Below, piece after piece: positions 1 through 10,944 of a stretch of 64,000 nt of DNA. The DNA comes from Petasospora fabianii (taxonomy: Eukaryota; Ascomycota; Saccharomycetes; Phaffomycetales; Wickerhamomycetaceae). The number at the start of each line of letters is the position of its first letter. The stretch's first letter is position 1. The notes beneath the pieces were generated by a model. The model saw only the letters and a program-made list of their open reading frames with translations, was not told the origin of the DNA and did no database searches. The position numbers were made by a program, and so were the translations under genes. The DNA is taken from the NCBI GenBank assembly GCA_022641835.1, contig CP048715.1:1178001-1242000 (forward strand). The letters are read 5' to 3'.

Positions 1-2494
1 TGAACTCCACAACGGAATTAGCAACAACGGCCTTCGTCTCTTTATGACTTGGAGGTGGAATCTCTCCTGTCAACAGATATGTACTCATTTCTTTATCCTT
101 AGTCATTGGGAACAACACCTCAACGTATAAGGCGGGAGTCTTATCCAGGGCCTTTTTGAACTTTCTCATGAAGTGGTTCAAGAAACTTTCAACGTGCTTT
201 CTGTTGTTGGAAGTCTTTGGAAGACCTTCATCAGCCAACATCGAATGAAGTGTAATCATAAAGTCAATACGATAAAGCAATGGTTCTCTTTTCAACTCGA
301 AAAAGACCTTGTGCAAAAACTTGATGGCCTTCTTCAATGATTTATCTGAGATATCATTGAATCTCTTAATGTGTGCAACATAGGCATTGATAACTTCTGG
401 ATTAGCAAGACGATAGACGAACTTATCTCTGACACTCTTTCGACCATTAGCGAGATTCTCAGCACCCTTAGCAACTCCCTTAGTATTGGTCTCGTCAATC
501 TCTGCAATGACCACTTGCTCTTCGTCAACAATCTTTGGTCCTACTCTAGACTTGGATTTTTCATTCATGATGAATGCAGTCATATCTGCCCTGTGGTATG
601 CCTCTAGCTCCCTGATTGTTACGTCAAGTGTATCAACCAATGTAGTGATGAACTCTGGAGATCTCTTGTGAGCAAACTTGGAAATATCACCCAGGGCATC
701 CAGGTAGAACTTTGAAGTGGAGAAAAGTTGCTTTTGGAGTGATACAGACAAGTCTCTGTTGTCTGCCATTGATGAGACACCCATGGTGTTAGCAACGAGA
801 ATGACCTCTTTGAACAGAATCAATGTAGAGTGAGCAAGACCATATCTGGAGGCCGGTTGATCTTCGCCCTTACCCACACGTCTTGAAGTCGGATTAGACC
901 CAGTCTCAGTCATGGCCTTGTGAAGAAGAATAAAGACTTCCGGTGTGAATGCATTACCAACAAGTGTGTAATCAACTTCGCTGATGTTTGAACCGTATCT
1001 TTCTCTCTGTGCTTCAAGGAACCAGGCAATAAGAAGGAAGAAATGGTTTCTCTCGACGTCTGTCAGTTTACCACTTTCGTCATGGTGAGTTTGAACTTTT
1101 GTACAGGCTTTGATGAATGGGTTGAATGCACCATCGAGGAAATCACAAACAAATGAATAAAAGGATTTTCTGTTGGTTGATCCAATGGCAATCTCCGGGA
1201 AGACGATCTCTTCATCTGGTTCATACAAAAACTTTCGTGTCTTGTTCCATTTCTTATGTGCATCGAATGATGTGATAACATTATTAGCACCGAGGACGTT
1301 ACCCGTATTGGACATTGTGAGACGACCCATGTCTGGTGTCTGTAGAGAAAGGAGGGTACCGAATCTTCCATGTCGACTTGAACTGTTCTTTTTGAATTTG
1401 TTCACCATAGCCTTCTCCTCGGCTAGTAGGGCTGAGAGGCCAGTAGATGACTTTACTGACGAGTTGGGGCTCTTATCACTCTGCATGATGTATGATGGTC
1501 TAAGGGTCTTGAGCATCAAGTAGATGATATCCATAAAGACTAAAGCCAAGATCTCTGGATCAAAGTCTCGATCGTTACCGATCGATGAGCACATTGTGAG
1601 GAAAAATGTGAAAACCAAGTTATCATTGAAGGCACCGATGCACGCACCGATGTTAACATCGTCTGGAGAGATACCTCGTGGGAGATCTTCAGTTAATGAA
1701 GATTGCTTATTGGACTTCAGTTTGAGTTTGCTGATACCTGGTGGTTCGATTTGGAGAAGGTTTCTGAAGAAGGCGACACATTGTTTGATGATGTTGTAGT
1801 CACCGGCTTCTCTGTCCTTTTTGTCCTTGGTAATGATTGGGATTGAGAGCTTTATGATGGCTTGCAGAACAGCACCACTTCTGTAAGTTAAGATGAAGTG
1901 TTTGTACACAAGTTGATGTTTCTTAACAGATTGATAGTTCTCAAGCTGGTTTTGGTGCATACCACTTTTCAATTCAACTGGCCATGTCAGCATGACGAGA
2001 AGTTTCATACACATTCTGGCAATCTTCTCATCGTGTCTCTTAGAGAACCCTGAGATTGTTGTATTTGGGTCATCAAGTCCATCGTTCCACATGCACATGA
2101 TTGTTACGAGATCCTGCACAATACCTGACTCTGCACATGCAATGGCAACTTCTGAAGAGTTGGATCTCATATCATGAGATCTGAACCACTTGTCGATATC
2201 CTGAAGACATAGGAACGCCTCTTCACCAAGTTTGTAAGGCGCTGGTTCGACATCAGCAGAGTAATCGTAACCACCGAGTGCAGAAGTGAGGATCGTGATG
2301 TATGACTTGATGTGTGATTGAGCCGGTAACTTTCTCCGACTATGCTTATCCTTCGCTTCTTGAGCGAGTCTCTCTAGCTCTTCTTCCTCATCTAAAGACT
2401 CTCCGTCAATTGGCTCTCCATCAATGTAATCGCCAGCACCAAGTTCCTCATGTGAGCCTTCGGGATCCTCAGACACCTCTCTTCGCTTGGCCAT
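1..2494 (-). CDS. TOF1: Tof1/Timeless, replication fork protection protein (C-terminus outside window)
   Basis: The frame is open from an ATG at 2494 through the left edge, giving about 831 N-terminal codons of a protein that is about 1,240 residues in S. cerevisiae. After an acidic leader (DYIDGEPIDGE) it reads into the Timeless domain, with matches I recognise to Tof1 such as EPAPYKLGEE followed by a KWFR block, LLVMLTWPVEL, KKHQLVYKH, RHGRFGTLLSLQTPD and FFLLIAWFLEAQRERY. Tof1 with Csm3 and Mrc1 forms the fork-protection complex that travels with the replisome, enforces pausing and relays the S-phase checkpoint in the nucleus. It is divergent from PMT2 with 301 bp between the starts. Two MluI-box (ACGCGT) sequences in that gap suit an S-phase gene. 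No break is seen in the visible part. Confidence 0.94.
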   Translation of the reverse strand, partial: MAKRREVSEDPEGSHEELGAGDYIDGEPIDGESLDEEEELERLAQEAKDKHSRRKLPAQSHIKSYITILTSALGGYDYSADVEPAPYKLGEEAFLCLQDIDKWFRSHDMRSNSSEVAIACAESGIVQDLVTIMCMWNDGLDDPNTTISGFSKRHDEKIARMCMKLLVMLTWPVELKSGMHQNQLENYQSVKKHQLVYKHFILTYRSGAVLQAIIKLSIPIITKDKKDREAGDYNIIKQCVAFFRNLLQIEPPGISKLKLKSNKQSSLTEDLPRGISPDDVNIGACIGAFNDNLVFTFFLTMCSSIGNDRDFDPEILALVFMDIIYLMLKTLRPSYIMQSDKSPNSSVKSSTGLSALLAEEKAMVNKFKKNSSSRHGRFGTLLSLQTPDMGRLTMSNTGNVLGANNVITSFDAHKKWNKTRKFLYEPDEEIVFPEIAIGSTNRKSFYSFVCDFLDGAFNPFIKACTKVQTHHDESGKLTDVERNHFFLLIAWFLEAQRERYGSNISEVDYTLVGNAFTPEVFILLHKAMTETGSNPTSRRVGKGEDQPASRYGLAHSTLILFKEVILVANTMGVSSMADNRDLSVSLQKQLFSTSKFYLDALGDISKFAHKRSPEFITTLVDTLDVTIRELEAYHRADMTAFIMNEKSKSRVGPKIVDEEQVVIAEIDETNTKGVAKGAENLANGRKSVRDKFVYRLANPEVINAYVAHIKRFNDISDKSLKKAIKFLHKVFFELKREPLLYRIDFMITLHSMLADEGLPKTSNNRKHVESFLNHFMRKFKKALDKTPALYVEVLFPMTKDKEMSTYLLTGEIPPPSHKETKAVVANSVVEF

Positions 2495-2795
2495 CGTTAT
2501 TAGACCTGTAACAGAGAGATAGACTCAATCAATCTCTATACTAAGAAAGAGACTCTCCAAACGCGTCTTCATGTTATTTCGTGTTTTTTCGTGTTACGCG
2601 TCGCTTATCTAAGGATTTTTATTTAACCGGGATCAACCACCCGGACATCTCACCAGGTTTATATTTAACCGAAACTGACGCGAAAAACCGAACAAACAAC
2701 GACGTGTCACCTTTTTAAAACAACCTCCTCTCTCTCTTTGTTGATCCTCTCTCTCTGCTACCTTAGCAATTGTTTCAAGGGTTCCAGGAAGAACA
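2495..2795. other. Divergent promoter region TOF1/PMT2
   Basis: This 301-bp gap holds the start-proximal sequences of both genes. It contains two ACGCGT hexamers 35 bp apart and pyrimidine-rich tracts (CTCTCTCTCT) just before PMT2. No RNA gene or additional coding frame is supported. Confidence 0.7.
2561..2601. promoter_or_regulatory. Pair of MCB (ACGCGT) elements upstream of TOF1
   Basis: ACGCGT occurs at 2561-2566 and 2596-2601, 67 and 102 bp upstream of the TOF1 ATG. In budding yeasts this hexamer is the Mbp1/MBF binding core of genes induced at G1/S. Assigning it to TOF1 rather than PMT2 is inference from function. Confidence 0.55.
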
Positions 2796-5060
2796 ATGTC
2801 TAGCACCGGTGTCGACGACAGCGCAGGTATTGCCTCGCGTCTGCGCAATAGAACACCTGCCAAAGACGAGGTCCTCACTTCGCCAGAGCCAGAACCAGAG
2901 CAGGACATCATTGATCCAAAGAAGGAGTATGCTAAGCAGGTCGATGAGCTCCATTCGTCGCTTGCTTCTGCCGAAGCCATTGTTATGCCAATCCTCTTCA
3001 CACTTATCGGTTTCGTCGTTCGTTGCTACAAGATTGGTGCCAATCACAACGTTGTTTGGGATGAGGCCCATTTTGGTAAGTTTGGTTCTTACTACCTTCG
3101 TCATGAATTTTATCATGATGTGCACCCACCTCTCGGTAAGATGCTTGTTGGTTTCTCGGGATACTTGGCAGGTTACAACGGTTCCTGGGATTTCCCATCT
3201 GGTCAAGAATACCCAGAGTTTATTGATTTTGTCAAGATGAGATTGTTCAACGCCATGTTCTCTGTTCTCTGTGTTCCATTGGCTTATTACACCGCTAGAG
3301 GTATTGGTTTCAAGACACCAGCTGTTTGGCTTTTCACTCTTATGGTTATCTTTGAGAACTCGTACGCAACATTGGGTAGATTCATTCTATTGGATTCGAT
3401 GCTTTTATTCTTCACTGTCTCCACTGTCTTTTGTCTTGTCAGATTCCATAACGAGAGAAAGAAACCTTTTGGACGCAAATGGTGGAAATGGTTACTCCTT
3501 TTGGGTATCTCAATCGGTTGTGTCTGCTCAGTGAAGATGGTTGGTCTTTTCGTCACTTCACTTGTTGGTATTTACACCGTTGTTGACTTGTGGACCATGA
3601 TGAGAGATGATGCCGTTCCATTCAACAAATACATTGGTCATTGGGCTGCTAGAATCTTGGCCTTGATTGTCATCCCATTCTCTGTCTTCCTCCTCTCTTT
3701 TAAAGTTCACTTTGAGCTCCTTTCAGGTTCCGGGCCAGGTGATGCCAACATGTCATCTCTTTTCCAAGCAAACTTGAGAGGTTCCTCCGTTGGTGGTGGT
3801 CCAAGAGACGTTGCCATTGCCGGTTCCGTTGTCACTATAAAGAACCAAGGTCTTGGTGGCGGCTTACTTCATTCCCATGTTCAGACTTATCCAGAGGGTT
3901 CCAACCAACAACAGGTTACCACCTATTCTCACAAGGATGCCAACAACGAATGGTTCTTCCAAAGAGAGAGATCTAGAACTCCATTCAATGAGACTCGTGA
4001 CTTACTCGAGTACGTCATTGATGGTATGCCAATCCGTTTAATGCATCGTATGACTGGCCGTAATTTGCATTCCCATGCCGTTGGTGCTCCAGTTTCTAGA
4101 TCTGAAAACGAGGTTTCCTGTTATGGTGATTTGGAACGTGGTGATCCAAAGGATGACTGGATCATCGAGGTTGTTCATCAATATGGTAACGAAGATAGTC
4201 TCAGAATCCATCCATTGACCACTTCATTCAGACTCAGACATAAGGAGGCTGGTTGTTACTTGATGCAATCTGGTAACTCGTTGCCACAATGGGGTTTCCG
4301 TCAAGGTGAAGTTATCTGTGCCAAGAACCCATTCACTCGTGATAAGCGTACTTGGTGGAACATTGAGCATCATGCCAACAGTGGCTTGCCAGACCCGGAG
4401 CCAGACTTCAAGTTGCCAAAGACCAACTTCTTTAAGGATTTCATCCAACTTAATTTGGCTATGATGGCTACTAATAATGCCTTGGTTCCAGACCCAGATA
4501 AGAAGGATGATTTGGCTTCTAGAGCTTGGCAATGGCCAACTTTGAACGTTGGTATCAGATTGTGTGGATGGAATGATGACGTTCCAAAGTATTTCTTGAT
4601 TGGTTCTCCAGCCACCACGTGGACCTCTTCTGTTGGTGTTATTGTGTTTGCCCTCTTGGTGCTTTATTACTTGATCAGATGGCAAAGACAGTTCAAGGAC
4701 TTTGTTGGTGATGAGGAAAAACTCAATACTTTCCTGATGGGTGGTATTTATCCAATGTTTGGTTGGGGTCTTCACTTCTGTCCATTTATTGTCATGGGTA
4801 GAGTCACATACGTTCATCACTATTTGCCAGCTCTTTACTTTGCCATGCTTGTTACTGTCTTCTTATTCGAACACTTCACCAGACCACTAAGATCTGTCAA
4901 ATCAACCAAGAACACCATTATCTATTGGGGTTTCTACTTCATTTGGTATGTGATTGTCATTAGTGTATTCTGGTACTTTAAGGATATCTCTTTTGGTTTG
5001 GAGGGTCCTTCTAGTCAGTATGAAAGCATGAACTGGCTCCCAGGCTGGAGAATTGCATGA
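2796..5060 (+). CDS. PMT2: Protein O-mannosyltransferase, Pmt2 type
   Basis: The 754-residue product matches Pmt2 along its whole length (S. cerevisiae Pmt2 is 759). Such enzymes move mannose from dolichyl-phosphate mannose to Ser/Thr of proteins entering the ER, and Pmt2 works as a heterodimer with Pmt1. The catalytic acidic pair is in [13 protein letters not shown] (D89-E90), followed by [11 protein letters not shown]. Hydrophobic segments begin at about residue 62 and continue to about 300. A lumenal MIR domain (about 325-510, including [19 protein letters not shown] and WWNIEHH) follows, then a C-terminal membrane bundle (about 605-740). The ATG at 2796 is the first Met and gives the usual short charged N-terminus. 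In S. cerevisiae PMT2 (YAL023C) lies close to CCR4, PRP45 and POP5, which are also in this window. Confidence 0.96.
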   Translation: MSSTGVDDSAGIASRLRNRTPAKDEVLTSPEPEPEQDIIDPKKEYAKQVDELHSSLASAEAIVMPILFTLIGFVVRCYKIGANHNVVWDEAHFGKFGSYYLRHEFYHDVHPPLGKMLVGFSGYLAGYNGSWDFPSGQEYPEFIDFVKMRLFNAMFSVLCVPLAYYTARGIGFKTPAVWLFTLMVIFENSYATLGRFILLDSMLLFFTVSTVFCLVRFHNERKKPFGRKWWKWLLLLGISIGCVCSVKMVGLFVTSLVGIYTVVDLWTMMRDDAVPFNKYIGHWAARILALIVIPFSVFLLSFKVHFELLSGSGPGDANMSSLFQANLRGSSVGGGPRDVAIAGSVVTIKNQGLGGGLLHSHVQTYPEGSNQQQVTTYSHKDANNEWFFQRERSRTPFNETRDLLEYVIDGMPIRLMHRMTGRNLHSHAVGAPVSRSENEVSCYGDLERGDPKDDWIIEVVHQYGNEDSLRIHPLTTSFRLRHKEAGCYLMQSGNSLPQWGFRQGEVICAKNPFTRDKRTWWNIEHHANSGLPDPEPDFKLPKTNFFKDFIQLNLAMMATNNALVPDPDKKDDLASRAWQWPTLNVGIRLCGWNDDVPKYFLIGSPATTWTSSVGVIVFALLVLYYLIRWQRQFKDFVGDEEKLNTFLMGGIYPMFGWGLHFCPFIVMGRVTYVHHYLPALYFAMLVTVFLFEHFTRPLRSVKSTKNTIIYWGFYFIWYVIVISVFWYFKDISFGLEGPSSQYESMNWLPGWRIA

Positions 5061-5289
5061 TCATTCAATCTGATCAATATATATATGTACATTAACTCAT
5101 ACCCATGAAAAAAAATAAAAACGATCGATAATTAATGGTTTCATAAAAGCTACGGTTTACTACATGTAGTTCAAAATCTTGTTTCATGACTCATGAACGT
5201 TGCATTTCATTTCAAATGAAAACTTATTAAAAAGCAAAGATAGTAGTTATAAAAGCTTATAAAAGCCAAATTTTGATGGTGAGATGACA

Positions 5290-6306
5290 TTATGTAGCAT
5301 AACCAAGTTTCTTCTTCTCACCTCTCACCATGTCAAACCATTTGTGTTGTAGTGCCTCCTTAGCTGTCAATCTTTCCTGATGATCATATTTCAACAACTT
5401 GTTAATGAAATCGACAAAGTCATCATTAACCAAGTGTTTATTTGAATCGTTAGTGAATCTGAACCAAGGCCTACGGGTATAATGACCCAAATCTTCATAC
5501 TCTGGACCAAGTTGAATCTTATACTTGTCAAGATAGGCATGAAGTTCATCTGTACCAAGCACACGAACGATTTGAACAAGTTGATCTGTGTTTGACTTCC
5601 CGTGGAAGAATGGTTCTCTTTTGAAGATGATACTAGCAAGCATAGCACCGAATGACCAAAGGTCCAGAGAGTAATCGTAATAACGGAAGTCAACTAAAAG
5701 TTCTGGTCCTTTGAAATAACGTGAAGCAACACGAACATTATACTCTGTTCCTGGATGATAAAACTCTGCTAACCCCCAATCAATGAGTCTCAGTTGGCGT
5801 TGAGAATGATCAATCATAACATTGTGGGGTTTGACATCTCTATGCATGATACCTTGTGAGTGGCAATAGTCAAGTGCTGTTAGGAGATCCCACATGTAAA
5901 ATCTGATGTCGTAGTCTGTGAGTGTTGGGTATAGCGTTCTGAAGTCAATGTTATTGACATATTCCGAGATGAGTGCAGGTGTCTTACTCATTGGGTCTCT
6001 AACAACTGCGATGAGTTTAATGATGTGTGGACCTTCAACAAGGTTCTGAAGAATCTTAATCTCTCTCTTGATCTTCTTACGTTTCACCGGCTTGAGCACT
6101 TTGATGACAATCTGGGACTTTGATGAGAGACTAACTCCTTCAAACACTTCACTGTATTTACCCCGTCCTAGCTTCTTAACAATCTCATAATCTTGCTGTG
6201 TTTGCCAAAGGATCGAGACAGACTCGTAGTCCCACCATGACTGTGGCTTTTGTAGGTTGGCATCGGCATAGACACGCGACACGGACTTGGAGGCACTCAT
6301 TACCAT
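5290..6306 (-). CDS. CKA2: Casein kinase 2 catalytic (alpha) subunit
   Basis: A 338-residue kinase, close to S. cerevisiae Cka2 (339) and without the insertion that lengthens Cka1. All CK2-alpha marks are visible: the basic start ([20 protein letters not shown]), glycine loop [11 protein letters not shown] (about 47-57), ATP-anchoring Lys69 in IVIKVLK, catalytic HRDVKPHN (155-162) and DWGLAEFY (176-183), where CK2 has DWG instead of DFG, and a basic patch [13 protein letters not shown]. It phosphorylates acidic Ser/Thr sites in nucleus and cytosol as a tetramer with Ckb subunits. I chose the ATG at 6306 (a second ATG follows at 6300) because conservation begins there. The frame stays open for 99 more codons upstream, with ATGs at 6549 and 6480, reaching into the divergent MRE11 gene. 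Whether it is orthologous to CKA1, CKA2 or both is not decidable here. Confidence 0.93.
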   Translation of the reverse strand: MVMSASKSVSRVYADANLQKPQSWWDYESVSILWQTQQDYEIVKKLGRGKYSEVFEGVSLSSKSQIVIKVLKPVKRKKIKREIKILQNLVEGPHIIKLIAVVRDPMSKTPALISEYVNNIDFRTLYPTLTDYDIRFYMWDLLTALDYCHSQGIMHRDVKPHNVMIDHSQRQLRLIDWGLAEFYHPGTEYNVRVASRYFKGPELLVDFRYYDYSLDLWSFGAMLASIIFKREPFFHGKSNTDQLVQIVRVLGTDELHAYLDKYKIQLGPEYEDLGHYTRRPWFRFTNDSNKHLVNDDFVDFINKLLKYDHQERLTAKEALQHKWFDMVRGEKKKLGYAT

Positions 6307-6587
6307 AGAATGTAAAAGTACTTGATTGGGATAATTGATAGCGTCTAGTGTCGTAGACAATGGGCGTGAAGGATCAGTGTCGATGTGCAAATGCTTAAAA
6401 CTTCTGACGTGGACGACTTGAACTCTCAAGAGACGCTTTGTATGATAGGTGATGTCCGGGTGTTTTTTTTGTCTCCGCATCGCGAACTCGTTTGATGTCC
6501 GATCTCTGACTTTACTCTCTTCTTCTGTTCTCCATGGGATCAAGTTCATATCTTTATCTAATAATCTATAGTGGCTAACACTAAGAG

Positions 6588-8717
6588 ATGCCTCAATTGC
6601 CACATGTTGAACGTGGACCTAATACACTCCGGATACTGGTCACTACGGATAACCATGTTGGTTACAATGAGAGTGATCCTGTGCGTGGCGACGACTCATG
6701 GCGTACATTTGAAGAGATTATGAACGTGGCTAAGGAGCAAGACGTGGATATGGTGCTACAATCTGGTGATCTTTTCCATATAAACAAGCCGACAAAGAAG
6801 TCGATGTATCATGTGATGCGAACACTCAGGCGAACTTGTTTTGGTGATAAGCCATGCGAACTCGAGATGCTTAGTGATCCTTCCCAAGTCTTTGATGATG
6901 GAATCAATAGTGTCAATTATGAAGATCCAAATTTGAACATTTCAATCCCGGTGTTTGCCATCTCTGGGAATCACGATGATGCCTCTGGAAGTGGATTGTT
7001 ATCGCCATTAGATATACTTAACGTATCTGGAATGGTGAATCATTTTGGACGAGTCATCCAGACAGATCAAATTGACATCACACCAATCCTACTTCAAAAG
7101 GGAACTACAAAATTAGCTCTCTATGGAATGGCATCAGTTAGAGATGAAAGACTCTTCAAGAGTTTCCAGGACAAGAGGGTCAAATTTCAAAGACCAAATG
7201 TTCTTCAAGATGAATGGTTTAACCTTATGGCTGTACATCAAAATCATGTAAGAAGACCAAACACTGCATACCTCCCAGAACATTTCCTACCATCATTTCT
7301 AGATCTTGTCATTTGGGGACATGAACATGAATGTATCCCTCATACAGTTTACAATGCAAATGCCCAATTCGAAACCCTTCAACCAGGTTCCTCAGTTGCA
7401 ACCTCACTATCGGATGGTGAGGCAATTGAAAAAAGGGTCTTTGTTATCAATATCAATAATCGTGATTATTCCCTAGAATCATTTAAGTTGAAAACTGTTA
7501 GACCTTTCCAAATGCTTGAACTTTCGCTCCCAACTATCCGTGAGTTAAGACCAGGTCTAGCATACAAGACAGAAGTAATACAGTACTTAATCTCTAAAGT
7601 TGAAGATCTCATTGAAAAGAGTAAAGAGGATTGGGAAGCTGAAAATCCAGATATGGAACCCGATCAAATGCCATTGCCATTGATCAGACTCAGAGTTGAT
7701 TATTCTGGTGGATATGAAGTAGAAAACCCAAGAAGGTTCTCTAATAGATTTGTCGGTCGTGTCGCTAATGCCAATACAATTGTACAATTCCACAAGAAGA
7801 ATGATAATATCGCATCAATGGCTAAAAGGAAGAACAAGTATGTTCCAGCTATTGGAGAAGATATGGCTGAAAATGCCAACATTGAAACATTCATCTCTGA
7901 TTACTTGAAAGAGATGGAATTGTCCCTATTGCCAGAGAAAGGTATGAACGATGCTATCAAAAAATTTGTTGAGAAGGAAGACAAATTTGCATTAAAGGAA
8001 TATGTCGACTTGGAACTTGAGTACGAAGAGAAGGGGTTTTTGGAGAATGAGAATATTGACCTCGAGGACAACTTTAAGAATATCATGAAGAAGATCAAAC
8101 AAGAGAGGGAATCAACACCACTCGAAGACAGAGTTCCTCGGTCAAAGACATCAACAGCTAAGACGGAGAAGGCATCAACAAAGAATAACACATCATCACG
8201 CTCCACAAAGTCTACCAAGTCAACAACAACCCGCAATAAGAAGAAGAAGTCTGACGACTTCGTAGTCAACTCTGATGAGGAAGAGGCTGTCTATTCAGAA
8301 CCAGAAGTTGTTGCCCCAAGATCAACACGCAAGACCAATGCCACTTCATCACGCAGGTCCACAAAGAAGGTTTCAAAACAGGATATTGTAATATCAGACT
8401 CCGATGCAGAGATGGTTGACGATGGTGATGACGATAACGATGATGACGGTGATTACATACAACCAACAAGTCGTCACCAAGAAAGTATTGTGATTCCATC
8501 AGATGAAGATGAAGATGATGATCTTGAGGAAGTCATCGAAAGAACACCATCTCCACCAAGACCAACCCGGGGGAAAGTATCAAGAGGCGGTAGAGGAGCT
8601 AAAGCTACAACTTCAAGAACATCAGGTGCGAAGAAGAAGAAAGAACCAACAAAGAAGGCACCAGAATTGACCGCAAGGGATGCTATTGCAGACTTATTGG
8701 CACGTAAAAGGAAATAG
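6588..8717 (+). CDS. MRE11: Mre11 double-strand-break repair nuclease
   Basis: A 709-residue protein (S. cerevisiae Mre11 is 692). The calcineurin-like phosphoesterase motifs appear in order: TDNHVGY (D21, H23), GDLFH (D61), GNHDDAS (N128, H129), AVHQNH and WGHEHE. These bind the two Mn ions used for endo- and 3'-exonuclease cleavage. A capping domain follows to about residue 430. The C-terminal 200 residues are low-complexity, with Ser/Thr/Lys-rich and Asp-rich blocks, and carry an RGGRG patch. Mre11 acts with Rad50 and Xrs2/Nbs1 in break resection, telomere upkeep, meiosis and ATM/Tel1 activation. The ATG at 6588 gives 14 residues before the first phosphoesterase strand, as in homologues. 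It is divergent from CKA2. Confidence 0.96.
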   Translation: MPQLPHVERGPNTLRILVTTDNHVGYNESDPVRGDDSWRTFEEIMNVAKEQDVDMVLQSGDLFHINKPTKKSMYHVMRTLRRTCFGDKPCELEMLSDPSQVFDDGINSVNYEDPNLNISIPVFAISGNHDDASGSGLLSPLDILNVSGMVNHFGRVIQTDQIDITPILLQKGTTKLALYGMASVRDERLFKSFQDKRVKFQRPNVLQDEWFNLMAVHQNHVRRPNTAYLPEHFLPSFLDLVIWGHEHECIPHTVYNANAQFETLQPGSSVATSLSDGEAIEKRVFVININNRDYSLESFKLKTVRPFQMLELSLPTIRELRPGLAYKTEVIQYLISKVEDLIEKSKEDWEAENPDMEPDQMPLPLIRLRVDYSGGYEVENPRRFSNRFVGRVANANTIVQFHKKNDNIASMAKRKNKYVPAIGEDMAENANIETFISDYLKEMELSLLPEKGMNDAIKKFVEKEDKFALKEYVDLELEYEEKGFLENENIDLEDNFKNIMKKIKQERESTPLEDRVPRSKTSTAKTEKASTKNNTSSRSTKSTKSTTTRNKKKKSDDFVVNSDEEEAVYSEPEVVAPRSTRKTNATSSRRSTKKVSKQDIVISDSDAEMVDDGDDDNDDDGDYIQPTSRHQESIVIPSDEDEDDDLEEVIERTPSPPRPTRGKVSRGGRGAKATTSRTSGAKKKKEPTKKAPELTARDAIADLLARKRK

Positions 8718-8925
8718 TTATCTATAAAATCATGAATGCATTACTCTTTATCGTTTCGTAGTGGAATAAAACTAATCTATATTGATGTCTATAGTCCCAA
8801 CGAACCCTTTGGTTCGCGCCGCACCACTCGATCGAGAATCAAGAGCCGAAGGGGACATTATCAATATCTGGAGTTGCACTTCAACTCACACGACTCTACA
8901 GGTTTCCTCCCCCAGGGTATAGATT

Positions 8926-10500
8926 ATGCAACGTGTACTCACTCGCTGCTCAAGTCGTTGCTTGTTGCAGCAACAGCAGCAACAGAGACTTCAAGTATGC
9001 TCACAAAGTCGCCGCCTTGCATCATCATCCTCCTCCTCCTCCACAGAAAAGAGTACATCTTCCTCTACAGTTCCGCCACCTAGGGCACCGTCATCCTCCC
9101 AGATCAATACCGTGCGTCTCATCAATGATATCAAGAAGTCAATAGTGAAGATTCCATCACCTCGCAAGCTCAAAAATTATCTTGATAACTACATTGTGGG
9201 TCAAGAGACTGGTAAAAGGGTTATGTCCGTTGCGGTTTTCAATCATTATCTAAGGATCAACGATAAGGCCAGGAAATTGGCCAAGAAGATACAGGAGAGA
9301 CAGCAGAAAGAGGATGATGAGATGTATACGCTACGTGACTCTGTCAAGCCACACAATCGATCAACACCGGAGGAGATTGCTTTCCGTCTCGATGATGAAG
9401 ACAATGATCTAGAGCTTAGTAAGTCAAATATCTTGGTTCTTGGGCCTTCAGGTTCAGGTAAGACGTTAATTGCAAAGACATTGGCAAGGGTCTTGAATGT
9501 CCCATTTTCAATAACGGATTGTACACAGTTAACACAAGCGGGATACATTGGAGAAGACGTGGAGCTTTGTATTGAAAGACTTCTCGTTAATTCGGAATAT
9601 GACGTTGAAAGAGCAGAAAAGGGTATTGTTGTCTTGGATGAAATTGATAAGCTTTCCAAACCACTCATGGGCAATGGTGTTAAGGATGTCTCTGGTGAAG
9701 GTGTTCAACAGGCGTTGTTGAAACTGATTGAAGGTACCACTGTTCAGGTTCAAGTTAAGAAGCCAGTTAATAAGGATAAGGATGCACAAAACAACAACAC
9801 AACATCTAAGAAGAACGAGATGTATCATATCGATACGAGTAACATCCTTTTTGTGTTGATGGGAGCCTTTGTCGGTTTGGATGAGCACGTTGTCAAGAGA
9901 GTCACGTCGAACGAATTGGGGAAATTGGTTGAAGGTGACTACACAAGGCACTCTATTCGTAAGATTGAAGTTGAAGATGGGAGACAGTTGAACTCTCTGG
10001 AACTTGTCACTCCTCAAGATCTTACTTCATATGGTATGATTCCAGAATTGGTTGGTCGTGTTCCAGTTGTCACGAGTTTGGACCCTCTAAATGAAGTTGA
10101 CTTGCTTTCCATTCTCACTGAACCGAAAAATGCCATATTGGCTCAATATCAGTATATCTTTGAACAGTTTGGTGTCAAGCTTGTCGTGACAAAAGATGCT
10201 TTATCGATGATTTCGGGTCTCGCTTTGAAAGAGGGCACTGGTGCCAGAGGCTTAAGAGGTATCATGGAGAGACTTTTGCTTGATATCAACTACGAATGTC
10301 CCGATTCTGGCATTCAGTTTGTTCTTGTCGATTCTGTCACTGTGGAGTCTTCAAAGACCGGTAAGGCAGTGGCGAGATACTACGCCAGAGGTGACTTGTT
10401 CAAGTTTGTTGACGATGTAACGGCAGAAGATGCTGAACTTGGAAAGCAGCTTAAAGAAGAGCTCCTCATCAACACCGAGCAGCATTCAATGGACAAATGA
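8926..10500 (+). CDS. MCX1: Mitochondrial ClpX-type AAA+ unfoldase Mcx1
   Basis: A 524-residue ClpX homologue. The first 50 residues are rich in Arg, Ser and Gln with no acidic residue until about position 41, as expected of a mitochondrial presequence. The AAA+ domain has the ClpX-specific LDNYIVGQETGKRVMSVAVFNHY (about 86-108), Walker A GPSGSGKT (173-180), GYIGEDVE and Walker B IVVLDEIDK, then LLKLIEGT, the second-region VKRVTSNELG and sensor-2 GTGARGLRGIMERLLLD. The bacterial N-terminal zinc domain is absent, as in other yeast Mcx1 proteins, and yeasts usually lack ClpP. Mcx1 activates ALA synthase (Hem1) in the matrix in S. cerevisiae; the same role here is inference. Poly-Gln and poly-Ser runs in the presequence are variable by nature. 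Confidence 0.94.
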   Translation: MQRVLTRCSSRCLLQQQQQQRLQVCSQSRRLASSSSSSSTEKSTSSSTVPPPRAPSSSQINTVRLINDIKKSIVKIPSPRKLKNYLDNYIVGQETGKRVMSVAVFNHYLRINDKARKLAKKIQERQQKEDDEMYTLRDSVKPHNRSTPEEIAFRLDDEDNDLELSKSNILVLGPSGSGKTLIAKTLARVLNVPFSITDCTQLTQAGYIGEDVELCIERLLVNSEYDVERAEKGIVVLDEIDKLSKPLMGNGVKDVSGEGVQQALLKLIEGTTVQVQVKKPVNKDKDAQNNNTTSKKNEMYHIDTSNILFVLMGAFVGLDEHVVKRVTSNELGKLVEGDYTRHSIRKIEVEDGRQLNSLELVTPQDLTSYGMIPELVGRVPVVTSLDPLNEVDLLSILTEPKNAILAQYQYIFEQFGVKLVVTKDALSMISGLALKEGTGARGLRGIMERLLLDINYECPDSGIQFVLVDSVTVESSKTGKAVARYYARGDLFKFVDDVTAEDAELGKQLKEELLINTEQHSMDK

Positions 10501-10944
10501 TGATGGCCAATGCTCCTGTCTAATAATGCGATGCTCTCTTAGAGAAATCTACCAAAAAACACTCTGTACATATCAAGATTTATGACGTAGAACTGGGTTC
10601 TTAACGAGGCGGGCGCACAAATCCGATAGTATAACGCACGCGTCGGTGCAAGGGGAACCACCAAAGTCACTAGAAAACCCATTAAAGGTTGAATAAGTTG
10701 CAAATTATGAAACATTCCCTCTCTACCCATTGTAATCCGGGGCAATGACGATCTGCGCGTGCTTTGTTTTGCGATGAGGGAGTTGACCCGAATGGGCCGT
10801 TAAGGGGGGGCAACGCGGATACTTCCGTCTGCAAGAGTACATTGTTCTTCATTTCATGATAATCTGTTTCAGGAGAAACGCCAATTTGGGGAACAAACAA
10901 CCCAAACAGCCCACGCAATTGACAAAGCCACACAGACCCATACA
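10501..10944. other. Intergenic region upstream of the methyltransferase-like gene
   Basis: No conserved coding frame or RNA gene was found in these 444 bp. The small frames in it have no family resemblance. A G7 run lies near 10804. Confidence 0.6.

Noticed and set aside
4224-4820. 198-codon antisense frame in PMT2
   Set aside because: Shadow of PMT2; no conserved motif.
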